From Limnomonas spitsbergensis (Eukaryota; Chlorophyta; Chlorophyceae; Chlamydomonadales): a stretch of 64,000 nt of DNA. Shown piece by piece: positions 50,336 to 62,900 of this stretch; the stretch's first letter is position 1; each line of letters opens with the position of its first letter. A program made the translations under genes and the position numbers. Under the pieces are notes generated by a model. The model was given only the letters and a program-made list of their open reading frames with translations. It had not been told where the DNA came from and did no database searches. Where the stretch lies: positions 682,001 through 746,000 of the forward strand of contig JAYJMM010000123.1 of assembly GCA_037349105.1 (NCBI GenBank), written 5' to 3'.

Positions 50336-53300
50336 CTATGTTGCAGCATAAAAAAAATTACTAGCAAGTGTGACTGGGGCTACATGGGTAGCAGATGTGA
50401 CTGGGGCTGCATGGACAGCAGGTGTGACTTGGGCTGCATGGGTAGCAGGTGTGACTGGGCATGCATGGGTAGCAGGTGTGACTGGGGCTACATGGGTAGC
50501 AGGTGTGGCTGGGGCTGAATGGGTAGCAGGTGTGACTGGGGCTGCGTAGGTTGGAGGTGTGACTGGGGCTGCATGGGCAGCATGTGTGACAAGGGCTGCA
50601 TGGGTAGCAGGTGTGACTGGGCCTGCATGGGTAGCAGGTGTGACTGGGGCTGCATGGATAGCAGGTGTGACTGGGGCTGCATGGGTGACATGTGTGACTT
50701 GGGCTGCATGGGTAGCAGGTTTGACTGGGCTTGCATGGGTAGCAGGTGTTACTGGGGCTTCATGGGTAGCAGGTGTGGCTGAGGCTGCATGGGTAGAAGG
50801 TGTGACTGGGGCTGCATGGGTAGCAGGTGTGAGTGGGGCTGCATGGGTAGCAGATGTGACTGGGCCTGCATGGGTAGCAGGTATGACTTCGGCTGCATGG
50901 GTAGCAGGTGTGGCTGGGGCTGCATGGGTAGCAGGTGTGACTGGGGCTGCATGGGTAGCAGGTGTGACTGGGGCTGCATGGGTAGCAGGTGTGACTGGGG
51001 CTGCATGGGTAGCAGGTGTGGCTGGGGCTGCATGGGTAGCAGGTTTGACTGGGCTTGCATGGGTAGCAGGTGTTACGGGGGCTTCATGGGTAGCAGGTGT
51101 GGCTGAGGCTGCATGGGTAGCAGGTGTGAGTGGGGCTGCATGGGTAGCAGGTGTGAGTGGGGCTGCATGGGTAGCAGATGTGACTGGGCCTGCATGGGTA
51201 GCAGGTGTGACTGGGGCTGCATGGGTAGCAGGTGTGGCTGGGGCTGCATGGGTAGCAGGTGTGGCTGGGGTTGCATGGGTAGCAGGAGTGACTGGGGTTG
51301 CATGGGTAGCAGGTGTGGCTGGGGCTGCATGGGTAGCAGGTGTGACTGGGGCTGCATGGGTAGCAGGTGTGACTGGGGCTGCATGGGTAGCAGGTGTGAC
51401 TGGGGCTGCATGGGTAGCAGGTGTGACTGGGGCTGCATGGGTAGCAGGTGTGACTGGGGCTGCATGGGTAGCAGGTGTGACTGGGGCTGCATGGGTAGCA
51501 GGTGTGGCTGGGGCTGCATGGGTAGCAGGTGTGGCTGGGGTTGCATGGGTAGCAGGTGTGACTGGGCCTGCATGGGTAGCAGGTGTGACTCCGGCTGCAT
51601 GGGTAGCAGGTGTGGCTGGGGCTGCATGGGTAGCAGGTGTGACTGGGGCTGCGTAGGTAGCAGGTGTGACTGGGGCTGCATGGGCAGCATGTGTGACAAG
51701 GGCTGCATGGGTAGCAGGTGTGACTGGGCCTGCATGGGTAGCAGGTGTGACTGGGGCTGCATGGATAGCAGGTGTGACTGGGGCTGCATGGATGACATGT
51801 GTGACTTGGGCTGCATGGGTAGCAGGTTTGACTGGGCTTGCATGGGTAGCAGGTGTTACTGGGGCTTCATGGGTAGCAGGTGTGGCTGAGGCTGCATGGG
51901 TAGAAGGTGTGACTGGGGCTGCATGGGTAGCAGGTGTGAGTGGGGCTGCATGGGTAGCAGGTGTGACTGGGCCTGCATGGGTAGCAGGTATGACTTCGGC
52001 TGCATGGGTAGCAGGTGTGGCTGGGGCTGCATGGGTAGCAGGTGTGACTGGGGTTGCATGGGTAGCAGGTGTGACTGGGCCTGCATGGGTAGCAGGTGTG
52101 ACTCCGGCTGCATGGGTAGCAGGTGTGAGTGGGGCTACACGGATAGCAGGAGTGACTGGGGTTGCATGGGTAGCAGGAGTGACTGGGGCTGCATGGGTAG
52201 CAGGTGTGGCTGGGGCTGCATGGGTAGCAGGTGTGGCTGGGACTGCATGGGCAGCAGGTGTGGCTGGGGTTGCATGGGTAGCAGGAGTGACTGGGGTTGC
52301 ATGGGTAGCAGGTGTGGCTGGGGTTGCATGGGTAGCAGGAGTGACTGGGGCTGCATGGGTAGCAGGAGTGACTGGGGCTGCATGGGTAGCAGGTGTGGCT
52401 GGGGCTGCATGGGTAGCAGGAGTGACTGGGCCTGAGTAGGTAGCAGGTGTGGCTGGGGCTGCATGGGTAGCAAGTGTGACTGGTGCTGCATGGGTAGCAG
52501 GTGTGACTGGGCCTGCATGGGTAGCAGGTATGACTGGGGCTGCATGGGTAGCAGGTGTGACTGGGGATGCATGGGCAGCAGGTGTGACTTGGGCTGCATG
52601 GATGGCATGTGTGCCTGGGGTTGCATTGGTAGCAGGTGTCACTGGGGCTACATGGGTAGCAGGTGTGGCTCGGGTTGCGTAGGTAGCAGGTGTGGCTGGG
52701 GCTGCATGGGTAGCAGGTGTGACTGGGGCTGCATGTGTAGCAGGTGTGACTGGGGCTACATGGGTAGCAGGTATGACTTGTGTTGCATGGGTAGCAGGTG
52801 TAACTTCTGCTGCATGGCCAACAAGTGCGACATGGGCTACATGGGTAGCAGGTGTTACTGGGGATGCATAGGCAGCAGGTGTAACTGGGGCTGCATGGGT
52901 AGCAGGTGCGGCTGGGGCTGCATGGGTAGCAGGTGTGACTGGGGCTACATGGGTAGCAGGTGTGGCTGGGGCTGCATGGGTAGCAGGAGTGACTGGGGCT
53001 GCATGGGTGGCAGGTGTGACTGGGGTTGCATGGGTTGCATGTGTGACTGGGGCTACATGGGTGGCATGTGTGACTTGGGCTGCATGGGTAGCAGGTTTTG
53101 ACACGGCTGCATGGGCAGCAGGTGTGACTTGGGCTGCATGGGTGGCATGTGTGACTGGGGCTGCATGGGCAGCAGGTGAGACTTCGGCTGCATGGGTAGC
53201 ATGTGTGACTTGGGCTGCATGGGTAGCTAGTGTGGCTGGGTCCGCATGAGTATCAGGTGTAACTGGGGGTGCATGGGTAGCAGGTGTGGCTGACTGCATG

Positions 53301-53392
53301 GGAGTGGGCGATGCAGGCATGCATGCCATTTTGATGTTGATTGCAAACGATAAATGAATTACACGTGCCAATCTTCCCTCCTTTCTGTCCAC
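50336..53392 (-). CDS. Possible repeat protein, 1018 codons of a TPATHAAPV-type nonapeptide
   Basis: The minus strand is open across the whole minisatellite and encodes about 110 copies of a nine-residue unit, mostly TPATHAAPV with V/A, A/G and P/Q variants. Inner ATG codons at 53331 (MACMPASPTP) and 53392 are candidate starts; the last residues ASNFFYAAT are unique. No signal peptide or domain is seen. The unit length is divisible by three and none of the nine usual codons is one change from a stop, so openness is weak evidence of coding. Supporting points are the absence of frameshifts over 3 kb and a clean end outside the array. An Ala/Pro/Thr-rich composition could suit an extracellular mucin-like protein, but that is speculation. 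Confidence 0.3.
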   Translation of the reverse strand: MDRKEGRLARVIHLSFAINIKMACMPASPTPMQSATPATHAPPVTPDTHADPATLATHAAQVTHATHAAEVSPAAHAAPVTHATHAAQVTPAAHAAVSKPATHAAQVTHATHVAPVTHATHATPVTPATHAAPVTPATHAAPATPATHVAPVTPATHAAPAAPATHAAPVTPAAYASPVTPATHVAHVALVGHAAEVTPATHATQVIPATHVAPVTPATHAAPVTPATHAAPATPATYATRATPATHVAPVTPATNATPGTHAIHAAQVTPAAHASPVTPATHAAPVIPATHAGPVTPATHAAPVTLATHAAPATPATYSGPVTPATHAAPATPATHAAPVTPATHAAPVTPATHATPATPATHATPVTPATHATPATPAAHAVPATPATHAAPATPATHAAPVTPATHATPVTPAIRVAPLTPATHAAGVTPATHAGPVTPATHATPVTPATHAAPATPATHAAEVIPATHAGPVTPATHAAPLTPATHAAPVTPSTHAASATPATHEAPVTPATHASPVKPATHAAQVTHVIHAAPVTPAIHAAPVTPATHAGPVTPATHAALVTHAAHAAPVTPATYAAPVTPATHAAPATPATHAAGVTPATHAGPVTPATHATPATPATHAAPATPATHAAPVTPATHAAPVTPATHAAPVTPATHAAPVTPATHAAPVTPATHAAPVTPATHAAPATPATHATPVTPATHATPATPATHAAPATPATHAAPVTPATHAGPVTSATHAAPLTPATHAAPLTPATHAASATPATHEAPVTPATHASPVKPATHAAPATPATHAAPVTPATHAAPVTPATHAAPVTPATHAAPATPATHAAEVIPATHAGPVTSATHAAPLTPATHAAPVTPSTHAASATPATHEAPVTPATHASPVKPATHAAQVTHVTHAAPVTPAIHAAPVTPATHAGPVTPATHAALVTHAAHAAPVTPPTYAAPVTPATHSAPATPATHVAPVTPATHACPVTPATHAAQVTPAVHAAPVTSATHVAPVTLASNFFYAAT
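50350..53330. repeat. 27-bp minisatellite, about 110 units
   Basis: Units of 27 bp containing GGGGCTGCATGGGTAGCAGG run for 3 kb with substitutions but no visible length change. Blocks recur at a higher-order period of 1107 bp (41 units): the odd units near 50534-50800 reappear at 51641-51907. Confidence 0.92.
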
Positions 53393-53902
53393 AATGGATT
53401 AGGCGCCAAACAGCGGTCACATCAGCAGGGGAAAGTTTCCCACATTTCATATAGACTTTCTGCTTGCTTTGATGAGCTGATAGAGCTTGTGAGGGTGCAT
53501 CCTCCAGTGGCAATCGCATCGAGCGACCGAGACGTACGACTATGCCATCATGACCAGTTGCCAGCGGTGCAAGTGCGCTGTCATGCAATCATCGCTGTCC
53601 GTTTTATGACAAGTTCTCCTGCTGGATGGCACTTTGAAAGCGTGCTTTGACTTAGTTACATAAATTTCGCACCCTGATTCGTACACACCCGCACGGCAGC
53701 CTCACGCAACCCGCACACAACACCGCCGACACCGCCGTACATTTGCCAGAAACACCGCCTCTAGTGGAGCACAAGCGCGATGCCCTTGTTGAGGCCGACC
53801 TATCGCTGTTTGGCAGCCGTTGCCTAGACGCCCCCCTGAACTGAGGCGATATAGAGCTGCTGTGACGGCGTAATGACCGTTCGATTACCGACAAGCAACT
53901 GG
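53393..53902. promoter_or_regulatory. Region between the minisatellite frame and pherophorin 3
   Basis: About 0.5 kb separates two divergent frames and should hold the pherophorin 3 promoter. No core element can be named. Confidence 0.25.
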
Positions 53903-56900
53903 ATGCAGCGGCCATCTCTGTTGCTGCTTTCATCTGTCATTGCGTTGGCACTGATACATGAAGGTATGCTTGCATCTTTGCCGTTGTGCCTGTCACCGTA
54001 CCAAAACCGTATGTCAAATCTTCGCCCTGCCTGTCGTGCAGTTGTAACTCTCCAGCAGGATGTGGTTGCTAGTAGCAACAGCCAGGCATCGTTTCAGAGC
54101 ACAGCGCGTGTCACGCGGTAAGATAGGGGCATCACCGTCGCACAGCTGCTCGAGTCTAACAGCCAAGCATTCAGCTATCTCGCTGCTTGGGTGACGATGA
54201 CGCTTGCTTGGGATGCTTGCAACAGTTGCAAATTGCTAATCGTCGTGTTATGTTGTTCGTCACAACTTTTGTGTCCGCACACCTGAGGCAAGAGTGATAG
54301 CGCTATTGAGAAAGGTGTCGTTAAATCACTTGCTGATGGCAATAGTTGTCACCGAGGGGGCTGCATGACTGCCCTGGAAATGAAACCAGGGACTCGCAGC
54401 ATCATGGAACCACAGTCATAATGTATGTTGCATAATGGGCAGGTACAGGCACAGGAACCGTGCCATCTGGAGCTATCACAGGGCTTCCATGGATAGCAGA
54501 CCCTGGTGCACCCAGTATGCACGAATGTTGCCTGACATGTCTTAAGTGCTTGAAGTGGGCAATCCAATGTGACTCTGGGAGCATGGTAGCACAATCCGGC
54601 TGAACCTCTGCCGTATCGTGGCACTTTGTTAGTACAATCCGGCTGAACCTGTGCCGTATTGTGCCGTACCATGCCGTCTCGTGCCACCATGTCTGGGAGC
54701 ACAACCTGTTTTGCTGCGAACAACAGCCATTGGTAAGGCGTTGCTGAGAAGGGGATGGAAGTATTGTTGTGTAACCCCCACCTCCCACCCACCACTTTTC
54801 ACCTGTCACCTCACCTGCCACCTGACCTGCCACCTCACCACTCACACCCACTAACTCGCCCACCACCTCTCGCATACCACCTGCCACCTGCCACCTGACC
54901 ACCTGTCACTGACCACCCTACACCTGCTACCTCTCAACCACTGCCTCTCACCTTGACCCGCCCCCCTGTCCCCCGCCCGCCCACAGCACGCTGTCCCAAA
55001 CGGATCCCGACATCAACACCGGCCTCTACAGCTGGTTTCCATGGTGCAAGTGCGACAATGGGACGGCGTGCAACCCGCTGCGCCTCGCATTCAATGGCAT
55101 TGACTCCCTCAGTGCAGGCGGGCCGCAATATGTGCAACTGTTCCTCACACTGGTTGATGTGCCCAAGTCGCCAGACCCAGTGTGTGATTCTACGCCCTCC
55201 ATCTGTGCCAACTCGAATGTTGGCAAGGTTGAGTTCAATGTCGGTGAGCTTCGCTTCGGCAGGATGGGGGGGAGCCCAGGGCCAGGCGATGCTGTTTTCT
55301 TTACCCAGCCACGTCTCCAATAGGACATGGATTTCTTTCCTCCTTGAACAGGGGGGAGGGGGGGGCATTTGGGTGCACGTGTCATGTTTGGGGCTGGGGG
55401 CATCTGTGTCGCCTATTTGGCTGCCAGTCTCAAGGCAGGTGCATTCGGTGTGCTGTATGCTCTTCTCAGATATGATGCCTGTAAGACGATGTCCCTGGTG
55501 AAATTCCGAACAGAGTGGCACCTGCTCTATCTTTTTGGTCCCAAACTCTGTACAGCTCAAGTCCCATAAGGCTTGAAGCTTGACTCCATTAGTGTCGCTC
55601 ACATTCCCCCTTGGCCCTTGCCCTCCTGCCTGCACGCCACCATCCACCGCTCATCTGCTCCCTCGCTCACCCACCCGTGTCTCGTTTAGTGGGCAGCTGA
55701 CCGCCTGTAGGGGGCCGCCGGGCCGCCAACACTGGGCCAATTGGGACAAATCTTGACCGACCTATGGCCGGTGGCCCGAGCAGGAGGACTTGCTGCCCCA
55801 GGTCCCCACACGTGATGTAGCTGAATTGTAGCTGAAGCGCGCTAAAAGAAACACTTTAGACATCCACCTGGGTGCCATCCCCCCCATCTCTCGCCTCAAC
55901 AGCCGCCAACATGAACTATTGCATCCGCTACGCCATGCTTGGCACCGGCCTGGCCATGAACCGTAGCGTGACCTACCAGCAGCTCAACAACGAGCGCGCA
56001 GTCCTCAAGGTGTCCAACATTTACTTCTCCCAAGGCACTATTATGGCATCAGGTCAGAGGCAGTTGGGGCGCAGCTCTCATAGGGCTCAAAGGTCAGGGT
56101 TAAAGGTCGGATGACATGGCGGGCTTGGGTGATGGGTTGTTGCTTGGGTGGGTGACTGAGTGAGGTTGCAGACTTTGTTGAGACCCCTTCCTATATAGCG
56201 AGAAATTGCCCTGGTGAAGACTTTTCGGATTCCAGATTGTGTGTTTGTTGTCACGGGATATCAGAGGCAATGACGATGCTGGATGGGACTGGTAACAAAC
56301 TACAAGGAATTGCATACCATCTCCAGGTTCTGAGATCACAGATGTTAGAAACATGCAAGCCTTGGCATCCCCTAAAAACAGGGATCCCCCATGGAAAGAT
56401 GGGAACATTTTCTGGGTCGGGGGCTCGCGTGCTGAAAGTCAGCACCATGCTCTTAATGCAATCGACTCACCTGCTGCACTGCGAAACTAGAGCTCTGCAT
56501 GCTATTAGAAAGTGCAGATTGTTTTACTCAATAGCTCACTGGTAGCTGACTAGCTGTGCCTCGTTTTCGGCCCTCCTGCAGGCAACCGCCTGCCCATCTT
56601 CTTGGAGCTACAACCGGACTGCAATGTGACGGCTCTGTTTGACCGCGGCATCATCGAATACGCCATCTTCAACAACAACAACCACGAGTGTTGCCCAACC
56701 AACACAATCAACCAGAGGCCAGGTCAACTCTCGCCGCCATCTCCTTCCCCGCCGCCGCCCTCCCCTCCCCCGCCGCCGCCGCCCAGCCTAGTGCGTGCTC
56801 CCCCATCTCCGCCGCCGCCATTGCTGCTGCCGCCCCGCCCACCTCCGCCTCCACCTCCCCCCCCGCCATTTACACCGCAAGCGCAGACGCCCCCGCCTCC

Positions 56901-59900
56901 TCCCTCTCCCTCGCCGCCACAGCCCCCGCCCACCTGCCTGTTCTGCACGACGTTTTGTATTCTTTTCAATGGAGCAGCATCTCCCCCACAGCCACCTACA
57001 CCCACACCCACCACATGCGACCGGCTGGCAGCATACATGGTTTCGGCAAGCCAGACAATCACAGGTAGGGTTAGCTTGCAAAATCTAGAGATCTGCATAC
57101 CGCACCAGTAAATAAATAAGCTTGGTGTCTCTCTTCTGACTGATGAGTGAGTATCCAGGGGAATGGAGATCTAAATATTGGAAAATATACAGATCTATAT
57201 ATTCACGGCCATACCAGAGGCCTCACATCTCAAGCGTTCAGAAAGAAGGGGTGGAGTGTGGAGCCGAGCATGAAGCCAAAACCAGACTTTGCAAGCCCCT
57301 ATGACCAAACCATACAACCTAGCCCCTTCAGAGGCCCTTTTAAGGATGGGGCCCTGGTGAAGTTCTGTGCCCCTAACCTGGTGCCCAATCCTTAAATCCC
57401 TATAACGCCCCTCTACCTCCCCTCAAATGCAATCATCCCTCCCCATGTACAAGGTAAATCTGAAGGTCTGCTATCCCTCCCCCTCACCAGGCACGTATGA
57501 CATGTTGTACAAGTGTTCCTCCATCAACGCAACCTGCGCTACGGTGTGTGCTTCCGGCTCCACAGCCCAGAGCAATGCCGTGTGCAACAACTTCCCAAAT
57601 CCACCCACAAGCATACGGGTAGGTACAAGTGTGGCATGGGGTGGGAGTGTGCGGGAGTATTCAGTGACTTTGTGTGGGAGTACCGGTATTGAGTGGCAGT
57701 ATTGTGTGGCGCTGTGTGGCCGACTGGCCGTGGATGTTTTTGTCTGTCCATGTCTTGAAAAGATTTCAGCGCTGCTGCTGTCTTGTTTGACGGGCTTGCC
57801 TTTGCCCCTCCCTATCTTGGTACAGGCTGTCTCTGATGCCATCGGTTACAGCGCTTTCTCGTGCAACATCGCGTTGGCAGTGGAGTCCTGTAGCTGCTCA
57901 AAGTACGCATCTCTTCCTGGATGCGTCAACTTCTCCCCACCACCGCCGCCGCCCCCACCCCCACCCTCGCCTCCTCCACCCTCACCCCCACCTCCCTCCC
58001 CGCCACCACCCCCACCCACCCCCCCACCTCCCAGCCCGCCCCCGCCGTCCCCGCCACCACCAGTTCCTAGGCCCCCCAGGCCTCCTCCTCCCTCTCCCCC
58101 TCCCTTTCCCCCCCCCTCCCCCTAGCCCCCCTCCTCCCAGCCCTCCGCCTCCCCCTCCCCCTCCTCCCCCCTCACCCCCTCCTCCGCCTCCTCCCTCCCC
58201 CCCTCCTCCGCGTCCCCCCCCTCCCAGCCCCCCTCCTCCCCCTCCCCCTCCTGACTGCCAGATCTGCGTTACGTTTTGCGTCTCGACAAACGGTGTCAAT
58301 AACCCAACACAACCTCCCAGTCCTACAACCGCTACATGCAACACACTCGCACGATACATGACTACCGCAAGCGCACAGGTGCGGCACTCAAATGGAGTCC
58401 TCCTGATGGCTTGCTTTGAGAGATGACGTGGGTTGGTACTGTTCCATGTTGTGTCTAATTGTTTCGATTTAGACGAAACAGCAACATTACCCTCTCTTTC
58501 TATAACTAATCTAGATCTATCCCGCTCTAAATTTTACCACCTCTCTCTAGGCAAGGATACAGGATTCGTCAGCCGCTGCTGTCCATCCCCTGCCCCCTCT
58601 CCCTCCTGCTTTTCCCCGTGTGGCTGGTTTTAACTTGTGACTTGAGAGTGCATTTAGGTTTGCTTTTGTACACACTCTCATCCCTCATGCATCCACATTC
58701 GCTCCTCAACCCCCAACCTTCCCCCTTCTGCCTTTCCTCCTCACCCCCCCCCACAAACCCCCTTGTGCCTAGGTGACTGGCTTGTCCTCGTTGACTTATG
58801 GATGCACCATCATGGAGACAGGGTGTGTGGAGGTCTGTGCTCGTGGATCCATCGAAACCACCATAGTGTGCAACGACTTCTCAAACCAGCTGGTACAGGA
58901 AACCAGTTTTGCGGTGAGGGCCTGGGGGGGGGGGACACACCTGGGGGGGAGGGTGAGGGAGGGGGGGCATGCAAAGGGGGGATGAGGTGAGGGTTGCATT
59001 GGGGTCAGGTTTTAAGGAGAACACAAGCACCCACTCCATCCAGTCGGTACCAGTAACTGTGATGCAGGAGGCAAGGGGGATCGGAGCAAAGGGGTGAGGT
59101 GCGGGGTTGCATGCACATGGGGTGGGGTGAGGAGTGCAGGGGCGGGGTTAAATGCTGCTGGAAACCAGGTAGACAGTGGGGGATGCGGTTCAAAGCACGG
59201 TGTCAAAGCAAGCTGCTACTCCATGGACCGTATTGATATATAATGGACTGCGAGGTGTGGGGAGGTTGATGCGCGGGGGCGCATGGGTGCAAGGCATGTG
59301 TGCGGAGGACGGCTCGTGTTCGACTGACAAGGGAGGAGGGGTACAGGAGAGTGACAATGAGTGTGTGATTTATTAGCACACCCGATTTCTGTCCTAGTGT
59401 ATCAAGTGCCTGTACCGGTTTACGGGCACATGTCCCATGCATCAAATGTTATGCTCCGATGGACTGAGAAGTTCACAAAATTTCACCCAGTGATGGATTT
59501 GCTCTCCCGCTGATCAATTCTCTGCCCCCAATGTTCCCCCCCACCCCTCAGTCCATCTCACAAGCTATTGGCTACAGCGGGTACTCGTGCAACATGCTGA
59601 TCTCCGTATCAGACACATGCGGCTGCTTCTACTCCTACGGACCGGTGCTGTGCAAGAACTATCCACCACCGCCCAGCCCGCCGCCGCCTCCCAGCCCACC
59701 TCCTCCCAAACCTCCGCCTCCAAGCCCTCCGCCACCCCCGTCGCCGCCGCCGCCCTTCCCCCCTCCGCCTCCATCGCCCCCTGCCCCGCCATCTCCTCCT
59801 CACCCGCCGCCACCCTCACCTCCCCCCCCCAGCCCCCCCCCACCCCGCCCTCCTCCGCCCTCCCCGCCGCCGCCCCCACCCCCAGTCTGCCGCATCTGTG

Positions 59901-62900
59901 TCAAGTTCTGTGTGATCTCCACGGGGCTGCCATCCCCGCCCCAGCCGCCCTCACCCACACAGAGCTCCTGCGATGCCCTGGCGGAGTAAGTGGAAGGGGA
60001 ACCTGTGCCCTGAACCTTCAAGTCATGCCTTGCCCCCCAAGATATAAAAGTAACTAACGGCACACAGATATGAAGTGTGTTGCCAGCCTGTTATTGCGTG
60101 GGTCTCCTAAAACCCTAAATCCAGCTTTTAATCCTCAGCCCTCAACTCTGAATCTGAAACCCCTGCGTTCAGGTACATGACCTTTGCAGGCCAGGCGGTG
60201 GGCGTGCAAAATCTTGCCTTCTCCTGCTTCGTGCCCGACGTCACCTGTGTGTCTGTTTGTGCCACAGGATCCATCGAGACCACAACGGTGCGTTTTGCAT
60301 GTCAGCTTTCAGTTTTGGTAACAGATTGTTATGAACAGTGCACTGGGCCGAAGGAAGGCACGCGTGGGTGGAAATGATAGTCGAAATCTATGTTGCATAG
60401 AACCTTGACAACAGCAACACTGGTGCCTTGTACTGCTAAATTCTTTGTTGGGTTTCGGGGCCGATCAGGCAAAGAGTAATTTGGCATTTGAAACCAAAAA
60501 GAAGAGCTGTGCCAAACTTTTCTACCCCCCCTCCTCCCCGTCGCTGAGCCTGCAGGTCTGCAATGCATTTTCTGACCCCTTTAATTCGGTCTTGAAGTTC
60601 CCAGCTATTGTGTCTGCCATTGGCTACACAGGTAACAACATTGGAGTGGGCTGTTTGTGGAAAGGAAGCACGAGGGCTGTCTGGGGGATGGCAAAAAATG
60701 CAAAAAGGACAGCAGGCTCACTTTTTAATGAAGCGCAACAAACCCAATATATATAGCTGGCCAGGCAATCAAAAGTTACACACCTGGTTTGAACACATGC
60801 GGCAGTGACAAACGATGACTGGACATGAATCCTATACCGGTATTCCTGCGCTGTTGAAGCCCTGCTGCCATACCAGCATTCCCTCAGCATACCCTGACAG
60901 GCTCCCAGTCTGATGTGCACCTGCCAGCATGCCTGATTGATTCAATGCTGAGGGTTTGGGACTTGGGGCTAAAGCTCTGGGGGATAGCTCAACTTCACCC
61001 ACAGAACTCCGCCTTCCACTCTCACACCCCACCCCCTTCAAACAGCAGCCCTGCCCCCTCTTCCATCCCTAGCCCTCTCATCCCTGCTCCCCCCCTCTCA
61101 CACAAACACCCTGCAGGTTACTCCTGCAACATGGAACTGGACGTGATCGACAGCTGCGGCTGCACCTACATCACCCAGGCAAGCCCGTGCAACCTGTACC
61201 CTAAACCACCGCCCCGCCCGCCGCCGTCGCCCGTGCGCCCATCCCCGCTCCCCCCGCTCCCCCCACCGAGCCCTGTGGCTCCCGGAGCGAGAGTACCGCC
61301 GGGGGGCGCTAGGCCGCCAGGCCTTGCTGCACCGCCGCCACCCCCTCCACCCCCGCCCCCGCCCCCGCCGCCGCCCCCCCCGCCGCCGCCGCCGCCGCGT
61401 ACGAGGCGTCCTCCGCCTTCTCCCAGCCCCCGGTCCAATGCGCCGGTCACCCCTCGGTTCCCGCCCCGGCCACCGCCTCCGCCAGCCTACTTTCCATACT
61501 GCAGGTGAGCCGTTTAATGTAAATCCCTTTGTGTCCGGGCCAGCACAACTAAAATAGTTCATGATGTACAGGTCCAGTGCACTTTTCCAGTACTGTAGAA
61601 GAGCCTCCTCAGGGTATATGGCTTTGGGTGTGTGGATAAATATGCATGTGGCACCCTGTTATGGCATCAGTCACAGGATAACATTTTTGAAAAAATAATG
61701 CCCTGCAGGGCAGCATCTAAGTTGTGCTGTACCAATCCCGCCCTTAAGGGGCAGAGCATATGGTGAATTGATGACCATAAACTAAGCTTATTGGCCTGTG
61801 GCACTGGCATTAAGCCATAGATTGCTAATTTGGTAAAAAGTAATATAATATTGACACGGTCTTGTTTACAATTTCAAACAATTCCCATGCCCAGACCGTC
61901 CAGACAGTTATTGCAGTAATGAAGCAGCTGAGCCTGAACACGCTACAAGGAAGCTCAATCCCTGAAAGGCTGCCTTCAAAGCTCAACCCAGATACGGTTG
62001 GTTTCAACCCAAGTACTGGTTGTTGAGATTCCTCCTCGTTGCACCACCTAAACTGCAAACCCAAAGCATTAACCCTAAACCCTTAACCCTAAACCATTAA
62101 TCCTAAACCCTGAACCCTAAACCCCAAACCCTTTTGCCTGCAGCTGCGTGACAGGCGCTAGCAGCAGTCCATGGCGGACTGAGTTGTCGGACATCGTAAC
62201 ATTTGCAAACTTCACGCAGCTCGTGACGCTGCGAATTTACCTGATCCCAAACTTGTTTTGCGTGCGCCCCATGAACAAGCTGGAGATCGATGTCATCACG
62301 ATTGATGGTGAGGGGCATATCAAGTCTGTCGTTTTAGCCCTGCATGGGTGCATGCCTGCTGAAAATTGAATCCCCGCAGAATGCTGCTGGCTGTGGCCAT
62401 GAAAGGCACACACAGCAAAGACAAAATTGGAAACTTGGAAAATCTAAATATGGCCCTTGTGTTGCAAGGTTGATCACCTGATTGGTGACCAAAGCATTGG
62501 CAAGTAAAGCCTCACTGGAGCGGTCCGGCACCGAGTGTTGCGGATTCCAGCCACCCAAAGCACCTTGAATCATGTGACTTCAATTCTGTTCATTTTCAAC
62601 AGCAAACCTCATCCATCCCTTAAACCACATGACCCCCATGTCCCTTCCCCCCTTTATAGCCACACACTTGTATGGAGGCAGTATCAGATACGGGACGCTG
62701 GGTACAAGGGACATCTCAAGCATCTACTGGCAGTACGACAGGTGGGAGTGGGAGGGCATGAACAGGCTTGCATAGAAAAGCAGTTGTGGGGAGGGCATGA
62801 AGAGCTAGGTCATATCAGTAGGTTTGCGAGGGGAAGACTGGTATGTAAATAATTAGTTTTGTTTTCATCGCCGCCTGGAATGATTTGGTTGAACCCTTGA

